A stretch of 33,373 nt of DNA from Schwartzia sp. (in: firmicutes) (GTDB lineage Bacteria > Bacillota > Negativicutes > Selenomonadales > Selenomonadaceae): the NCBI GenBank assembly GCA_017444395.1, contig JAFSWT010000121.1, positions 1 through 33,373 on the forward strand, in the 5' to 3' direction. The notes under the pieces were generated by a model, which saw nothing but the letters and a program-made list of their open reading frames with translations, was not told where the DNA came from and made no database searches. The position numbers and the translations under genes were made by a program. Position 1 is the first letter of the stretch. Each line of letters begins with the position of its first letter. This document shows positions 23,547 to 31,218 of this stretch, in pieces.

Positions 23547-24005
23547 ATGGATGCCAAATTGGTCAACCCCTTCATTGACGCGCTTTCCGCCGTTTTTCCG
23601 ATGATGGGGTTTGATGTCCCCAAGCGGGCCGGGATGGGGGTGCAGGAACAGAACTGCACGAGCCTCGGCGTCTCCATCATCGTGGGCTTCACCAAAGGGC
23701 TTCGGGGCAACGTGGTCTATAACATGAGCGACGAGGCGGCCCGGTTCATCGCGTCCAAGATGATGATGGGCATGCCGGTGGACGAGCTCAACGAGATGGC
23801 GCAGAGCGCCCTGTCGGAGATGAGCAATATGCTCACGGCCAACGCCGCCACGAATCTCGCGGCCATGGGCCTGGAGGTGGATATTTCCACCCCGAGCCTC
23901 ACCGTCGGCAAGGATTTCAAGATCAAGATCAGTAGCAGCCAGTATCTGGTGGTCAAGATGGACATCGGCGGCCAGATCCTGGAGCTTAATATTGCCGTGC
24001 AGTAG
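23547..24005 (+). CDS. cheX: CheX-family chemotaxis phosphatase
   Basis: The 152-residue protein is a stand-alone CheX: NPFIDALSAVFPMMGFDV at the N-terminus, GLRGNVVYNMSDEAARFIASKMM, and the catalytic E91-x-x-N94 in SALSEMSNMLTANA. CheX works as a dimer and dephosphorylates CheY-P. It lies 3 bases after the receiver-CheX gene, so it may pair with that protein's CheX half or act on its receiver. A strong terminator follows directly after the stop. Whether it serves flagellar chemotaxis cannot be told from the window. Confidence 0.9.
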   Translation: MDAKLVNPFIDALSAVFPMMGFDVPKRAGMGVQEQNCTSLGVSIIVGFTKGLRGNVVYNMSDEAARFIASKMMMGMPVDELNEMAQSALSEMSNMLTANAATNLAAMGLEVDISTPSLTVGKDFKIKISSSQYLVVKMDIGGQILELNIAVQ

Positions 24006-24006
24006 G

Positions 24007-24051
24007 AAAAAACCGCCTGATACGCCCCGCGGGCGTTCCGGCGGTTTTTTT
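24007..24051 (+). terminator. Rho-independent terminator after cheX
   Basis: AAAAAACCGCC at 24007-24017 pairs with GGCGGTTTTTTT at 24040-24051. An inner ACGCCC/GGGCGT stem (24022-24027 with 24031-24036) completes the hairpin. It begins 2 bases after the cheX stop and has T-runs on both strands. Confidence 0.93.
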
Positions 24052-24220
24052 GGCGGCTGCTATCCGTCGGAAGATTTCCGGCGGGCCAGGCAGGGAAAAA
24101 GGCACTTCCTGGCGAATAGTATAAAATGTTTCTTGTGGCTTTTTGCCGCGTTGTCCTCCGGAGGACGCGGCTGGGATCAGTCGGGCGATTTTCCGGCCCG
24201 CGGGAATCGGGGGAAAGACC

Positions 24221-24535
24221 TTGAGCGAAAACGAAGCCGGCGACAATAAGCTGGAAAAACGCGATTGGCTGGCGGAGATTCTTCTGAACGCCACCAGCGA
24301 GCGGCGCAAGATTAACAGCATAAAGCTCCCCGGTGAGCCGGATTTCAAGGAAAAGGCCACCCGGGTGGACAACCAGCGGTTTTCGTCCTCGGTGGGCGAT
24401 CTCCTGGGCCGGGTCGGCGACAAGATCGATTCCCAGCCGACAGCAGCGCCGCCCCTGCCCGCGAAGAAGAAGGGGGACGCCGACAACGATGACCACCTCA
24501 GAGGAACGAGCCCGGTTCGCACCTGGAGCAGTTAG
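24221..24535 (+). CDS. Small charged protein of unknown function
   Basis: A 104-residue protein starts at TTG 24221 behind GGGGGA. It is hydrophilic, opens with SENEAGDNKLEKRDWLAEIL and contains a predicted helix to about residue 30, then RVDNQRFSSSVGDLLGRVGD and a disordered Pro/Lys/Asp-rich tail. There is no signal peptide, membrane helix or Cys. I do not recognise the family. It precedes the ROK kinase by 31 bases and may be the first gene of that unit. The 170 bases before it, after the cheX terminator, show no clear promoter apart from a TATAAA at 24120-24125. Confidence 0.6.
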   Translation: MSENEAGDNKLEKRDWLAEILLNATSERRKINSIKLPGEPDFKEKATRVDNQRFSSSVGDLLGRVGDKIDSQPTAAPPLPAKKKGDADNDDHLRGTSPVRTWSS

Positions 24536-24566
24536 GGCGGAACGGTGGGAACGGAGGCGAGCGGCG

Positions 24567-25460
24567 ATGCCGGCCTACGCATTGTTCGATATCGGTGGCA
24601 CGGCGGTAAAGTGCGGCGTCGCCGACGAAAACGGAACCTTCCTGATGAAGGAACGGCGGGACAATCCAATCCGCGTCAGCGGCTTGGCGGCGCTTAAGGC
24701 GTTGCTGGAGGAGCGGCTGACGGCTTACGGTGATCGCTACGCCATTGCCGGCGTCGGCGTCTCCACCGCCGGCGTTGTGGACGAGGCGGGGCGCGTCGTC
24801 TATATCTCGGACAGCTTTCCCGGCTACGCCGGCACGCGGTTGGCAGAGGTGCTGACGGCCCGGCGGGATCTCCCGGTGGCGGTGGAAAACGACGCGGCCT
24901 GCGCCGGTCTCGGAGAGTTCTGGCTGGGGGCCGGGCAGGGGGCGTCGCCCCTCGTCTGCCTGACGGTGGGCACCGGCGTCGGCGGCTGTGTCATCGTCGA
25001 TGGCAAGGTCGTGCGCGGGGCTCATGGCTTCGCCGGCGAGGTGGGTTTCATCCCGTTGGCGGATGGTACGCTGGAGGAGGCGGCGGCCACTTCAGCGCTT
25101 TGCCGGTCGGTGGCCGCAGCGAAGCGCCGCCCGGCGGCCGGGATTACTGGCGAGCAGGTTTTCGAGTGGGCCCGGGCCGGCGATCCGGTGGCGAAAGAGG
25201 CAATCTGTCACCAGATGGCGGCTTTGGCCGATGGCCTCGTCCCGGTCTGCTATACCGTTGACCCCGCCGTGGTGGTCATCGGCGGTGCGATTGCTGCCCA
25301 GGCGGATTATCTGGAGCCGCTGCTCCGGGATGCGCTCCGGGAAAGGTTGTTGCCGACCCTCTTCGAGGGCATCCGCTTCGGCTTTGCCCGGCTGGGGAAC
25401 GACGCTGGCCTGCTGGGGGCGCTGTACTGCCTGCGCCAGCGGCTTGCCGGTGATTCATAG
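24567..25460 (+). CDS. ROK-family sugar kinase
   Basis: The 297-residue protein has the actin-like ATPase fold of ROK kinases: phosphate-1 motif FDIGGTAVKCGV, the catalytic Asp in VENDAACAGLGEF and the phosphate-2 motif LTVGTGVGGCVIVDG. The zinc motif common in ROK proteins (CxCGxxGCxE) is missing; the region after GFAGEVGFIPL is short and without the cysteines. No N-terminal HTH is present, so it is a kinase and not a repressor. With nagB and nagA downstream, an N-acetylhexosamine substrate such as GlcNAc or ManNAc is likely. I chose the ATG at 24567 with GGAGG 9 bases upstream. Confidence 0.88.
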   Translation: MPAYALFDIGGTAVKCGVADENGTFLMKERRDNPIRVSGLAALKALLEERLTAYGDRYAIAGVGVSTAGVVDEAGRVVYISDSFPGYAGTRLAEVLTARRDLPVAVENDAACAGLGEFWLGAGQGASPLVCLTVGTGVGGCVIVDGKVVRGAHGFAGEVGFIPLADGTLEEAAATSALCRSVAAAKRRPAAGITGEQVFEWARAGDPVAKEAICHQMAALADGLVPVCYTVDPAVVVIGGAIAAQADYLEPLLRDALRERLLPTLFEGIRFGFARLGNDAGLLGALYCLRQRLAGDS

Positions 25461-25529
25461 AACAGACCGCATCACACAACGGAAATATCATCCATTCCAA
25501 GCGATTATCGCGATTGGGAGGCGATCGCA

Positions 25530-26270
25530 TTGAAGGTCAGGATTACGGATACATACGAGGACATGAGCGAGGCGGCGGCGGAGTTCGTCATCGACCAGAT
25601 ACGGCACAAGCCGAACAGTGTCATCGGCCTGGCGGCCGGCGCCACACCGCTCCTGCTCTACCAGAAGCTCGGAGAGGCCTGCGCCGCCGGCACAGTGAAT
25701 TTCGCCCGGGTGCGCACCTTCAGTCTGGACGAGTACATCGGCCTGGGCCCGGAGCACCCCCAGAGCTTCCATTTCTATTTCCAGCACAATCTCTTTGATC
25801 ATGTGAATATCCATGAGGACCATGTGCTGGCGCCTGACGGCATGGCGGCTGACGTCGCCGCAGAGTGCGCCCGCTACGGCGCCGCCATCGAAGCGGTGGA
25901 CGGCATCGATCTGATGATCCTGGGCATTGGCCCCAACGCCCATATCGGTTTCAATGAGCCGGGGCCGAGCTTCGTGCCTGAGACCCACGTGGTGGAACTC
26001 TCGGAAGCGACCCGGGCTGCCAATGCCCGCTTCTTCGAGACTCCGGAGGACACGCCGTACTGGGCCATCAGCATGGGTATCCGGGACATCATGTTCGCGC
26101 AGAACATCCTGCTTCTGGCCAGCGGTGCCGGCAAGACCGGGGCGCTGATGCAGGCGGTCTGCGGCGACATCACCCCCGAAGCGCCGGCTTCGGTACTCCA
26201 GCTTCATCGGAATGCCCTGGTTCTGGCCGACCGGTCGGCGGCAGCCCGCCTGCCGGAAAAGTATAAATGA
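25530..26270 (+). CDS. nagB: Glucosamine-6-phosphate deaminase
   Basis: NagB converts glucosamine-6-phosphate to fructose-6-phosphate and ammonia. The 246-residue protein is the short Gram-positive form (E. coli has 266). Motifs are LAAGATPLLLYQKL (phosphate binding), FSLDEYIGL with the catalytic Asp, and LGIGPNAHIGFNEPG with the catalytic His and Glu. The Asn before AH replaces the Asp of E. coli (D141), which is usual in Gram-positive enzymes. It starts with TTG at 25530, GGGAGG lying 8 bases upstream. It follows the ROK kinase by 69 bases and precedes nagA by 49. Confidence 0.94.
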   Translation: MKVRITDTYEDMSEAAAEFVIDQIRHKPNSVIGLAAGATPLLLYQKLGEACAAGTVNFARVRTFSLDEYIGLGPEHPQSFHFYFQHNLFDHVNIHEDHVLAPDGMAADVAAECARYGAAIEAVDGIDLMILGIGPNAHIGFNEPGPSFVPETHVVELSEATRAANARFFETPEDTPYWAISMGIRDIMFAQNILLLASGAGKTGALMQAVCGDITPEAPASVLQLHRNALVLADRSAAARLPEKYK

Positions 26271-26319
26271 CGGCGAAAAGCGGAATGGCAGACGTTCCGG
26301 CCGGGCAGAGGTGAAGGGC

Positions 26320-27495
26320 ATGAAAGCGATCGTCAACGGCCGGCTGATCCTGCCGGATGAGCGGGGCGAGTTTCAGGTTGTGGAGCATCGCGCCCTGCTG
26401 TACGATGAAAGGATTGATCGCGTCCTGCCCGGTATGCGTATTACCCGGGCGGAACGGGAGCAACTGGACGAGGTCATCGATGCCCGGGGCGCGTACGTTT
26501 CGCCGGGCTTCATCAATGTTCATTTGCACGGCGCCGCGGGCTTTGACGTCATGGATGATGACCCGGCGGCGCTTCCTGCCATTGCCCGTTTTCAGGCATC
26601 CACCGGCGTCACCGCCATGCTGCCCACCACAATGACCTACGACTTTCCCACCATCTACCGGGCCCTGGACCGCATCCGGGCGGTCATGGGGGAGGAGAAG
26701 GACGGCGCGGTGATCCTGGGGGCGAATATGGAAGGCCCCTTCATCAATCGGGCCCAGCGGGGGGCGCAGGCAGCGGAGAATATCGCTGCGCCGGATTTCG
26801 AGCGCATCCGGGCCTATCAGGGCGTCATCCGCCTTCTCACGCTGGCCCCGGAGGAACTCAAGGGGGACTATGCCTTCGTGGAGCAGTGCCAGGCGGCGGG
26901 CATTACCGTCTCCCTGGGTCACAGCGCCGCTGACTACAATACCGCCCGGCAGGCCATTCTGCAATACGGCATCAACCACATAACGCACCTCTTCAACGGC
27001 ATGGCGCCCTTCCATCATCGTCGGCCGGGGCTGGCCGGAGCGGCGCTGGATACGCCGGCGGACTGCGAGATCATCGCCGACAACGTCCATCTGCACCCGA
27101 TGACCCAGCGGTTCCTTTGGCGAATGAAGCAGGAGCGCCATATCATTCTCGTGACTGACTCCATGCGGGCCTGCGGCCTCGGTGACGGCGAGTCCGAGCT
27201 GGGCGGACAGCTCGTCCGCGTTTCCGGGCAGGTGGCGACGCTGGCGGATGGTACCATTGCCGGTAGTGTCCTGACCCTTGACCGGGCGGTGGCGAATTTC
27301 GCCGCCAATACCGGCGCCGGTCTGGCCCAGACCGTGGCCTGTGCTACCAAAGTTCCGGCGCAGAATCTCGGGATTTACGGAGAATACGGATCTCTGGAAC
27401 CGGGGAAACGGGCTGACATTGTAATCTTTGATGGCGCCGTCCGGGTGCGGCGCACCATTATCGGCGGACGAACGGTATTCAACGCTGAAACATGA
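26320..27495 (+). CDS. nagA: N-acetylglucosamine-6-phosphate deacetylase
   Basis: NagA removes the acetyl group from GlcNAc-6-phosphate, supplying NagB. The 391-residue amidohydrolase has VHLHGAAGFDVMD, metal ligands E138 (MEGPFIN), H201 (LGHSAADY) and H223 (ITHLFNGMAP), the substrate motif FHHRRPGLAGAAL and catalytic D280 (VTDSMRACGLGDG). The ATG at 26320 has AGAGGTGA 5 bases upstream. Together with the ROK kinase, nagB and the following EIIA it forms an amino-sugar catabolic operon, which suggests use of chitin or cell-wall sugars. Confidence 0.95.
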   Translation: MKAIVNGRLILPDERGEFQVVEHRALLYDERIDRVLPGMRITRAEREQLDEVIDARGAYVSPGFINVHLHGAAGFDVMDDDPAALPAIARFQASTGVTAMLPTTMTYDFPTIYRALDRIRAVMGEEKDGAVILGANMEGPFINRAQRGAQAAENIAAPDFERIRAYQGVIRLLTLAPEELKGDYAFVEQCQAAGITVSLGHSAADYNTARQAILQYGINHITHLFNGMAPFHHRRPGLAGAALDTPADCEIIADNVHLHPMTQRFLWRMKQERHIILVTDSMRACGLGDGESELGGQLVRVSGQVATLADGTIAGSVLTLDRAVANFAANTGAGLAQTVACATKVPAQNLGIYGEYGSLEPGKRADIVIFDGAVRVRRTIIGGRTVFNAET

Positions 27496-27545
27496 AAAAC
27501 GGGGCAGGGCGTTTCCAGGCGCTTTGCCGGAAGGACGGAAACGAA

Positions 27546-28013
27546 ATGTTCGGATTTGGGAAGAAAACCCTGGTCCTGGCGGCGCCGGTGCCGGGACAAC
27601 TCCTTGACATAACGGCGGTGGCGGATCCTGTCTTTGCCGGCAAAGTAATGGGTGACGGCTTCGCGGTGGAGCCGTCGCCGGACGAGTCCGTCGTCGTTGC
27701 TCCCTGTGACGGCGAGGTCATGGTGGTGGCGGAAACAGGCCACGCTGTAGCCCTCAAGAGCCACGGCGTAGAGATTCTTATCCATGTTGGCATCGATACC
27801 GTCACGATGAAGGGTGAGGGCTTTGCCACGCTGGTAAAGCCCGGCGACCGGGTAAAGACCGGTACGCCGTTGCTGCGGTTCGACCGGGCCGTCATCCTGG
27901 CCGCCGGCAAGCCCCTGACGACGATGGTCGTTGTCACGAACCAGGCCGATGTGGTAAAGAAGGTAGAAAAGGACCTGAGCAATCCGGCCGGCGTTATGAC
28001 TTTGACGCTGTAA
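27546..28013 (+). CDS. PTS glucose/GlcNAc-type EIIA protein
   Basis: The 155-residue stand-alone EIIA of the Glc family accepts phosphate from HPr and hands it to a IIBC permease. The active site shows GHAVALKSHGVEILIHVGID, where H80 is the phosphorylated His and H66 its partner. VAPCDGEVMVV and KPGDRVKTGTPLLRFD are further family motifs. The spacing between the two His is 14 residues, one less than in E. coli Crr. The ATG at 27546 is preceded by GGAAGGA; it lies 50 bases after nagA. No IIBC permease is in the window, so its partner must be elsewhere. Confidence 0.92.
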   Translation: MFGFGKKTLVLAAPVPGQLLDITAVADPVFAGKVMGDGFAVEPSPDESVVVAPCDGEVMVVAETGHAVALKSHGVEILIHVGIDTVTMKGEGFATLVKPGDRVKTGTPLLRFDRAVILAAGKPLTTMVVVTNQADVVKKVEKDLSNPAGVMTLTL

Positions 28014-28071
28014 GCATCTGACGTCGGTAACAACGCTTCCGTTTGCCGGTACGGGCCGCGGGGAGGTACGC

Positions 28072-30042
28072 ATGATCAGCATTCCCTGGTTTTACCAGAC
28101 ATCGTTCTATATCGCCGCCGCGCTTTTGAGCGTAGCCTGCCTTACTTACATCGTCCTCTGGGGCCGGTCGTCGCGTTCCCAGGGGCAGGCCTTCAGTCTG
28201 CTCTTCGGCGCCATTTTCCTGTCGTCGGCGGCCATGATTGCGGAGAGTTATTTCCTGGTTGCCCCGGCCTTCTCCGGGCAGCGGGGATTGGTGGAGAGCG
28301 CCCGCCTCATCTATCTGGTTTTCCATTCCACGATTCCAACGCTGTTTGCCTACTACGCCTACTGTGTCTGCGGGACCATCCGGAAATTCTCCGGTCCTCG
28401 GTTGCTTTTCTACGCTGTCCCCTTCATCATTTCGGAGATCATCGTCTTTCTGAATCCGCTGATGGAGTGGGCCTGCTATTACGACTTCGCGCTCCGGTAT
28501 GTGCGGCAGTGGGGCTCGTTCCTGCTTTACGCCATCGGCGCTTTTTACGCAGTGCTGGGATTCCTCCAGCTCAACACCTACTGGAAGACAGCGGCGCCCC
28601 GCAAACGGCAGGCCATGTTCCTGTTCATCCTGCTGGTCGCCGTTGGCATCAGCATCCAGATTGCCGTGCGGGAAATCCAGCTGGAAATCTTCACCGATAC
28701 GTTGGCGGCGCTGGGATTATTGCTACTGATTGAGACGGAAAACGACCGGATCAGCACTTCCCTTGGCATGTATAACCGGCGGGCCCTGCGGCTGGACCTG
28801 GAAAATTTCCTCGGCGCCGAATTGAAATTCCATGTCATCATCGTCCGGCTGCTCAATATCGGTTCCTTCCAGCAGACCATGGGCGTCATGGAGACGGCGG
28901 CTTTCCAGCAGGAGATGGCCGATTATCTGAAGTCGTTGCTGTCCCCCCATGAAGTGTACTATGCCAACTGGGCGACCTATGTGCTGATCCCCTCCCCGGT
29001 GGCCGACGCTGAGGAAAAGGAAGCGGAGCGGGCGGCCAAGCTGGCGGAAACCATCCGGCTCCGTTTCCGGGAGAAGTGGAAGGGCGTCAGGACTGCCACC
29101 AATACGGAAGCCGTTGTCCTGCGGGCCGCCGTGCCGAAGGATTTTGCGACGGCGGAAGAAGTCATGTATCTGGTGGACAGTCCTACGCCGAAGACGGACG
29201 GTTCCATGGTGCTGGCCGGCCGGGAGCTTCGCTACATCCAGCGCCGTCGGGAAATTGAGGCGGCGCTCCGGCGTTGTCTCATGGAGAACGGCTTTGAGGT
29301 CTACTATCAGCCCATATATCGTCGTGAGGGCCTGCAGATTACATCGGCCGAGGCGCTGGTGCGAATGCATGACAGCGAGCTCGGCGAGGTGCCACCGGGG
29401 GATTTCATCCCGGTAGCGGAAGAGATCGGCATGATGAGCGACATTGGCGTCTTCGTGCTCTACGAGGTCTGCGGCTTCCTGGCCAGCGGCGTTCCCGCCT
29501 CCATGGGGCTCACGGATATCCATGTGAATCTTTCCAGCACCGAGTGCCTGCACCCTGACTTCATCGACCGGGTGAAAAGTTGCGTGAACCAGCACGGAAT
29601 AGACGCCGGTCAGGTCGTTTTCGAGTTCCGGGAAAACATGGTCTTCAGCAATCTGGCGCGTCTCAAGGGGCCGGTGAAGGCCCTGCGGGAAGCGGGCTTC
29701 CGCTGTGCGATGGACGGCTTCGACACCCTGTTTCCGAACCTGCAGGACGTCTGTTCTCTGGGCTTCGATAACATCAAGATCAGCCACAGCATCCTCTGGA
29801 ATGCCCTGAGCGGGCGTACCGGCCATTCCGTCCTCAACAGCATGGTGCAGATGATCCGGGATACCAGTGTCCAGCTTGCCGTCGAGGGCGTTTCCAAGCA
29901 GGAGCATCTGCGGCTCTTGTCCGAGTTCGGTGTCGACCATCTCCAGGGGAATTTCCTGAACCGGGCCATGCCGCAGGCGGAGTTTGTGCAGCTCCCCCAT
30001 ACATGGAAATCCGGGAACGGGGAGCCACCGGCCCGCAGCTGA
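28072..30042 (+). CDS. Multi-TM protein with degenerate GGDEF and EAL domains
   Basis: The 656-residue protein has about seven TM helices in residues 8-225, a GGDEF-like domain (about 235-385) and an EAL domain (about 400-645). In the GGDEF part the signature loop is replaced by ANWATYV, so no cyclase activity is expected. In the EAL part E427 (EAL), N486, E518, D548, K569, E605 and Q625 match known catalytic or metal positions. However, DDFG has become DGFD (G549 replaces the second metal-binding Asp) and the Asp after K569 is Ser571. It is probably a c-di-GMP-binding receptor instead of a phosphodiesterase. GGGGAGG precedes the ATG. It lies 58 bases after the EIIA gene and 66 before the binding-protein gene. 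Confidence 0.87.
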   Translation: MISIPWFYQTSFYIAAALLSVACLTYIVLWGRSSRSQGQAFSLLFGAIFLSSAAMIAESYFLVAPAFSGQRGLVESARLIYLVFHSTIPTLFAYYAYCVCGTIRKFSGPRLLFYAVPFIISEIIVFLNPLMEWACYYDFALRYVRQWGSFLLYAIGAFYAVLGFLQLNTYWKTAAPRKRQAMFLFILLVAVGISIQIAVREIQLEIFTDTLAALGLLLLIETENDRISTSLGMYNRRALRLDLENFLGAELKFHVIIVRLLNIGSFQQTMGVMETAAFQQEMADYLKSLLSPHEVYYANWATYVLIPSPVADAEEKEAERAAKLAETIRLRFREKWKGVRTATNTEAVVLRAAVPKDFATAEEVMYLVDSPTPKTDGSMVLAGRELRYIQRRREIEAALRRCLMENGFEVYYQPIYRREGLQITSAEALVRMHDSELGEVPPGDFIPVAEEIGMMSDIGVFVLYEVCGFLASGVPASMGLTDIHVNLSSTECLHPDFIDRVKSCVNQHGIDAGQVVFEFRENMVFSNLARLKGPVKALREAGFRCAMDGFDTLFPNLQDVCSLGFDNIKISHSILWNALSGRTGHSVLNSMVQMIRDTSVQLAVEGVSKQEHLRLLSEFGVDHLQGNFLNRAMPQAEFVQLPHTWKSGNGEPPARS

Positions 30043-30108
30043 CGGAGCGTCCGGTTCGGGGAAACGGGAAAAGCGCGGCGAAGGCGCTTATGACAGGGGG
30101 AAAACAGC

Positions 30109-31218
30109 ATGGAATCGTTTCGACTGTCTCGCTGGGGGCGATGGGGGCTGGTGCTGGGCGCGGGGCTTTTGATGATCGCGCTCTTCTGGTTACTGTTTCG
30201 CGGGGAGGAGGGCGCTGATTCAGTGCGGCCGAAAGTCGGGTTTATCATCATCGGGGACGTGACGCGGCCGGGTTACAATTCCGCCCATTACAACGGCATG
30301 AAAGCGGCCTGCGAAAAACTCGGGGCCGATCTCCTGTTGAAGAGCGAAGTGGCTGAGAACAGCGGCCAATGCCGCAAGGCAGTACAGGAGCTGGCGGCGG
30401 CCGGGGCGAATATGATTTTCCTGGCCAGCTACGCCTATCCCGCCGAGGTGCAGGATCTCACGGCGGACTATCCGGATATCGCCTTCGCCACGGTTTCCGC
30501 TGAGGTCCATACCCGGAATATGACGGCGTATTTCCCCCGGCTGTATCAGGCCCGCTATCTTTCCGGCGCTCTGGCCGCCATGCGGTCGAAAACGGGCATC
30601 CTCGGCTATGTGGGCGCCATGCAGAACTCCGAGGTCTGCCGGGGCATCAACGCCTTTACTTTGGGGGCCCGCCGGGTGAATCCGAAGGCGCGGGTTCTCG
30701 TCGTCTGGACGGACAGCTGGCAGGACGCCGACCGGGCCACCACCGGTGCCGACCTCCTGCTCCGGGCGGGGGCCGATGTCCTGACCTATCATCAGAACGA
30801 GGCGAATGTCGCCGACGTGGCCGAGGCCCACGGCATTGACTTCATCGGTTACAATACGCCGCTGGAAGGGTATTCGGAGCACAATCTGACTTCCGTGGTA
30901 GCCCGCTGGGAAGCCTACTATACCAGCATCCTGTACCGGTACCTGCGGGGCGAGCTCAACCACACGAGAAACTACTGGATTGGCATTGATCAGGGCGCTG
31001 TCGGGCTTTCCGGGTATTCGAAAGAGATTTCAGCGGATATGGTGGTCCGGCTGGATTCGATGCTGCAGGAGCTCATCAACAACCGGCTGATTTTCTCCGG
31101 CGTCCTCCGCGACAACACGGGCCAGCTCCGCTGCGGCGAGGGAGAGGCCATCAGCGACGACGCGTTATTGGAACGGATGAACTGGCTCGTGGAGGGGGTT
31201 GAAGTCCTTGGACGATAA
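30109..31218 (+). CDS. BMP-family (PnrA-like) binding protein, membrane-anchored
   Basis: This 369-residue protein belongs to the basic-membrane-protein/PnrA family of periplasmic binding proteins, which usually bind nucleosides for ABC transporters. Recognisable parts are VGFIIIGDVTRPGYN, AHYNGMKAACEKLG, ANMIFLASYAYP, the YLSGALAAMRSKTGILGYVGAM core and FTLGARRVNPKARVLVVWTDSWQD. Residues 11-30 form a TM helix, but no lipobox Cys follows, so it is anchored by this helix rather than by lipid. No permease or ATPase genes are seen. Its last 11 bases overlap the start of a hybrid kinase gene, so it may be the ligand-binding partner of that kinase. Confidence 0.88.
   Translation: MESFRLSRWGRWGLVLGAGLLMIALFWLLFRGEEGADSVRPKVGFIIIGDVTRPGYNSAHYNGMKAACEKLGADLLLKSEVAENSGQCRKAVQELAAAGANMIFLASYAYPAEVQDLTADYPDIAFATVSAEVHTRNMTAYFPRLYQARYLSGALAAMRSKTGILGYVGAMQNSEVCRGINAFTLGARRVNPKARVLVVWTDSWQDADRATTGADLLLRAGADVLTYHQNEANVADVAEAHGIDFIGYNTPLEGYSEHNLTSVVARWEAYYTSILYRYLRGELNHTRNYWIGIDQGAVGLSGYSKEISADMVVRLDSMLQELINNRLIFSGVLRDNTGQLRCGEGEAISDDALLERMNWLVEGVEVLGR

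Noticed and set aside
25933..25974. Asn instead of the E. coli Asp141 in the NagB active site as a sign of inactivity
   Set aside because: Gram-positive NagB enzymes normally carry Asn there, and the catalytic Asp, His and Glu of the other motifs are present.
28014..28071. A c-di-GMP riboswitch before the GGDEF/EAL gene
   Set aside because: The gap is only 58 bases and contains none of the conserved GEMM segments.
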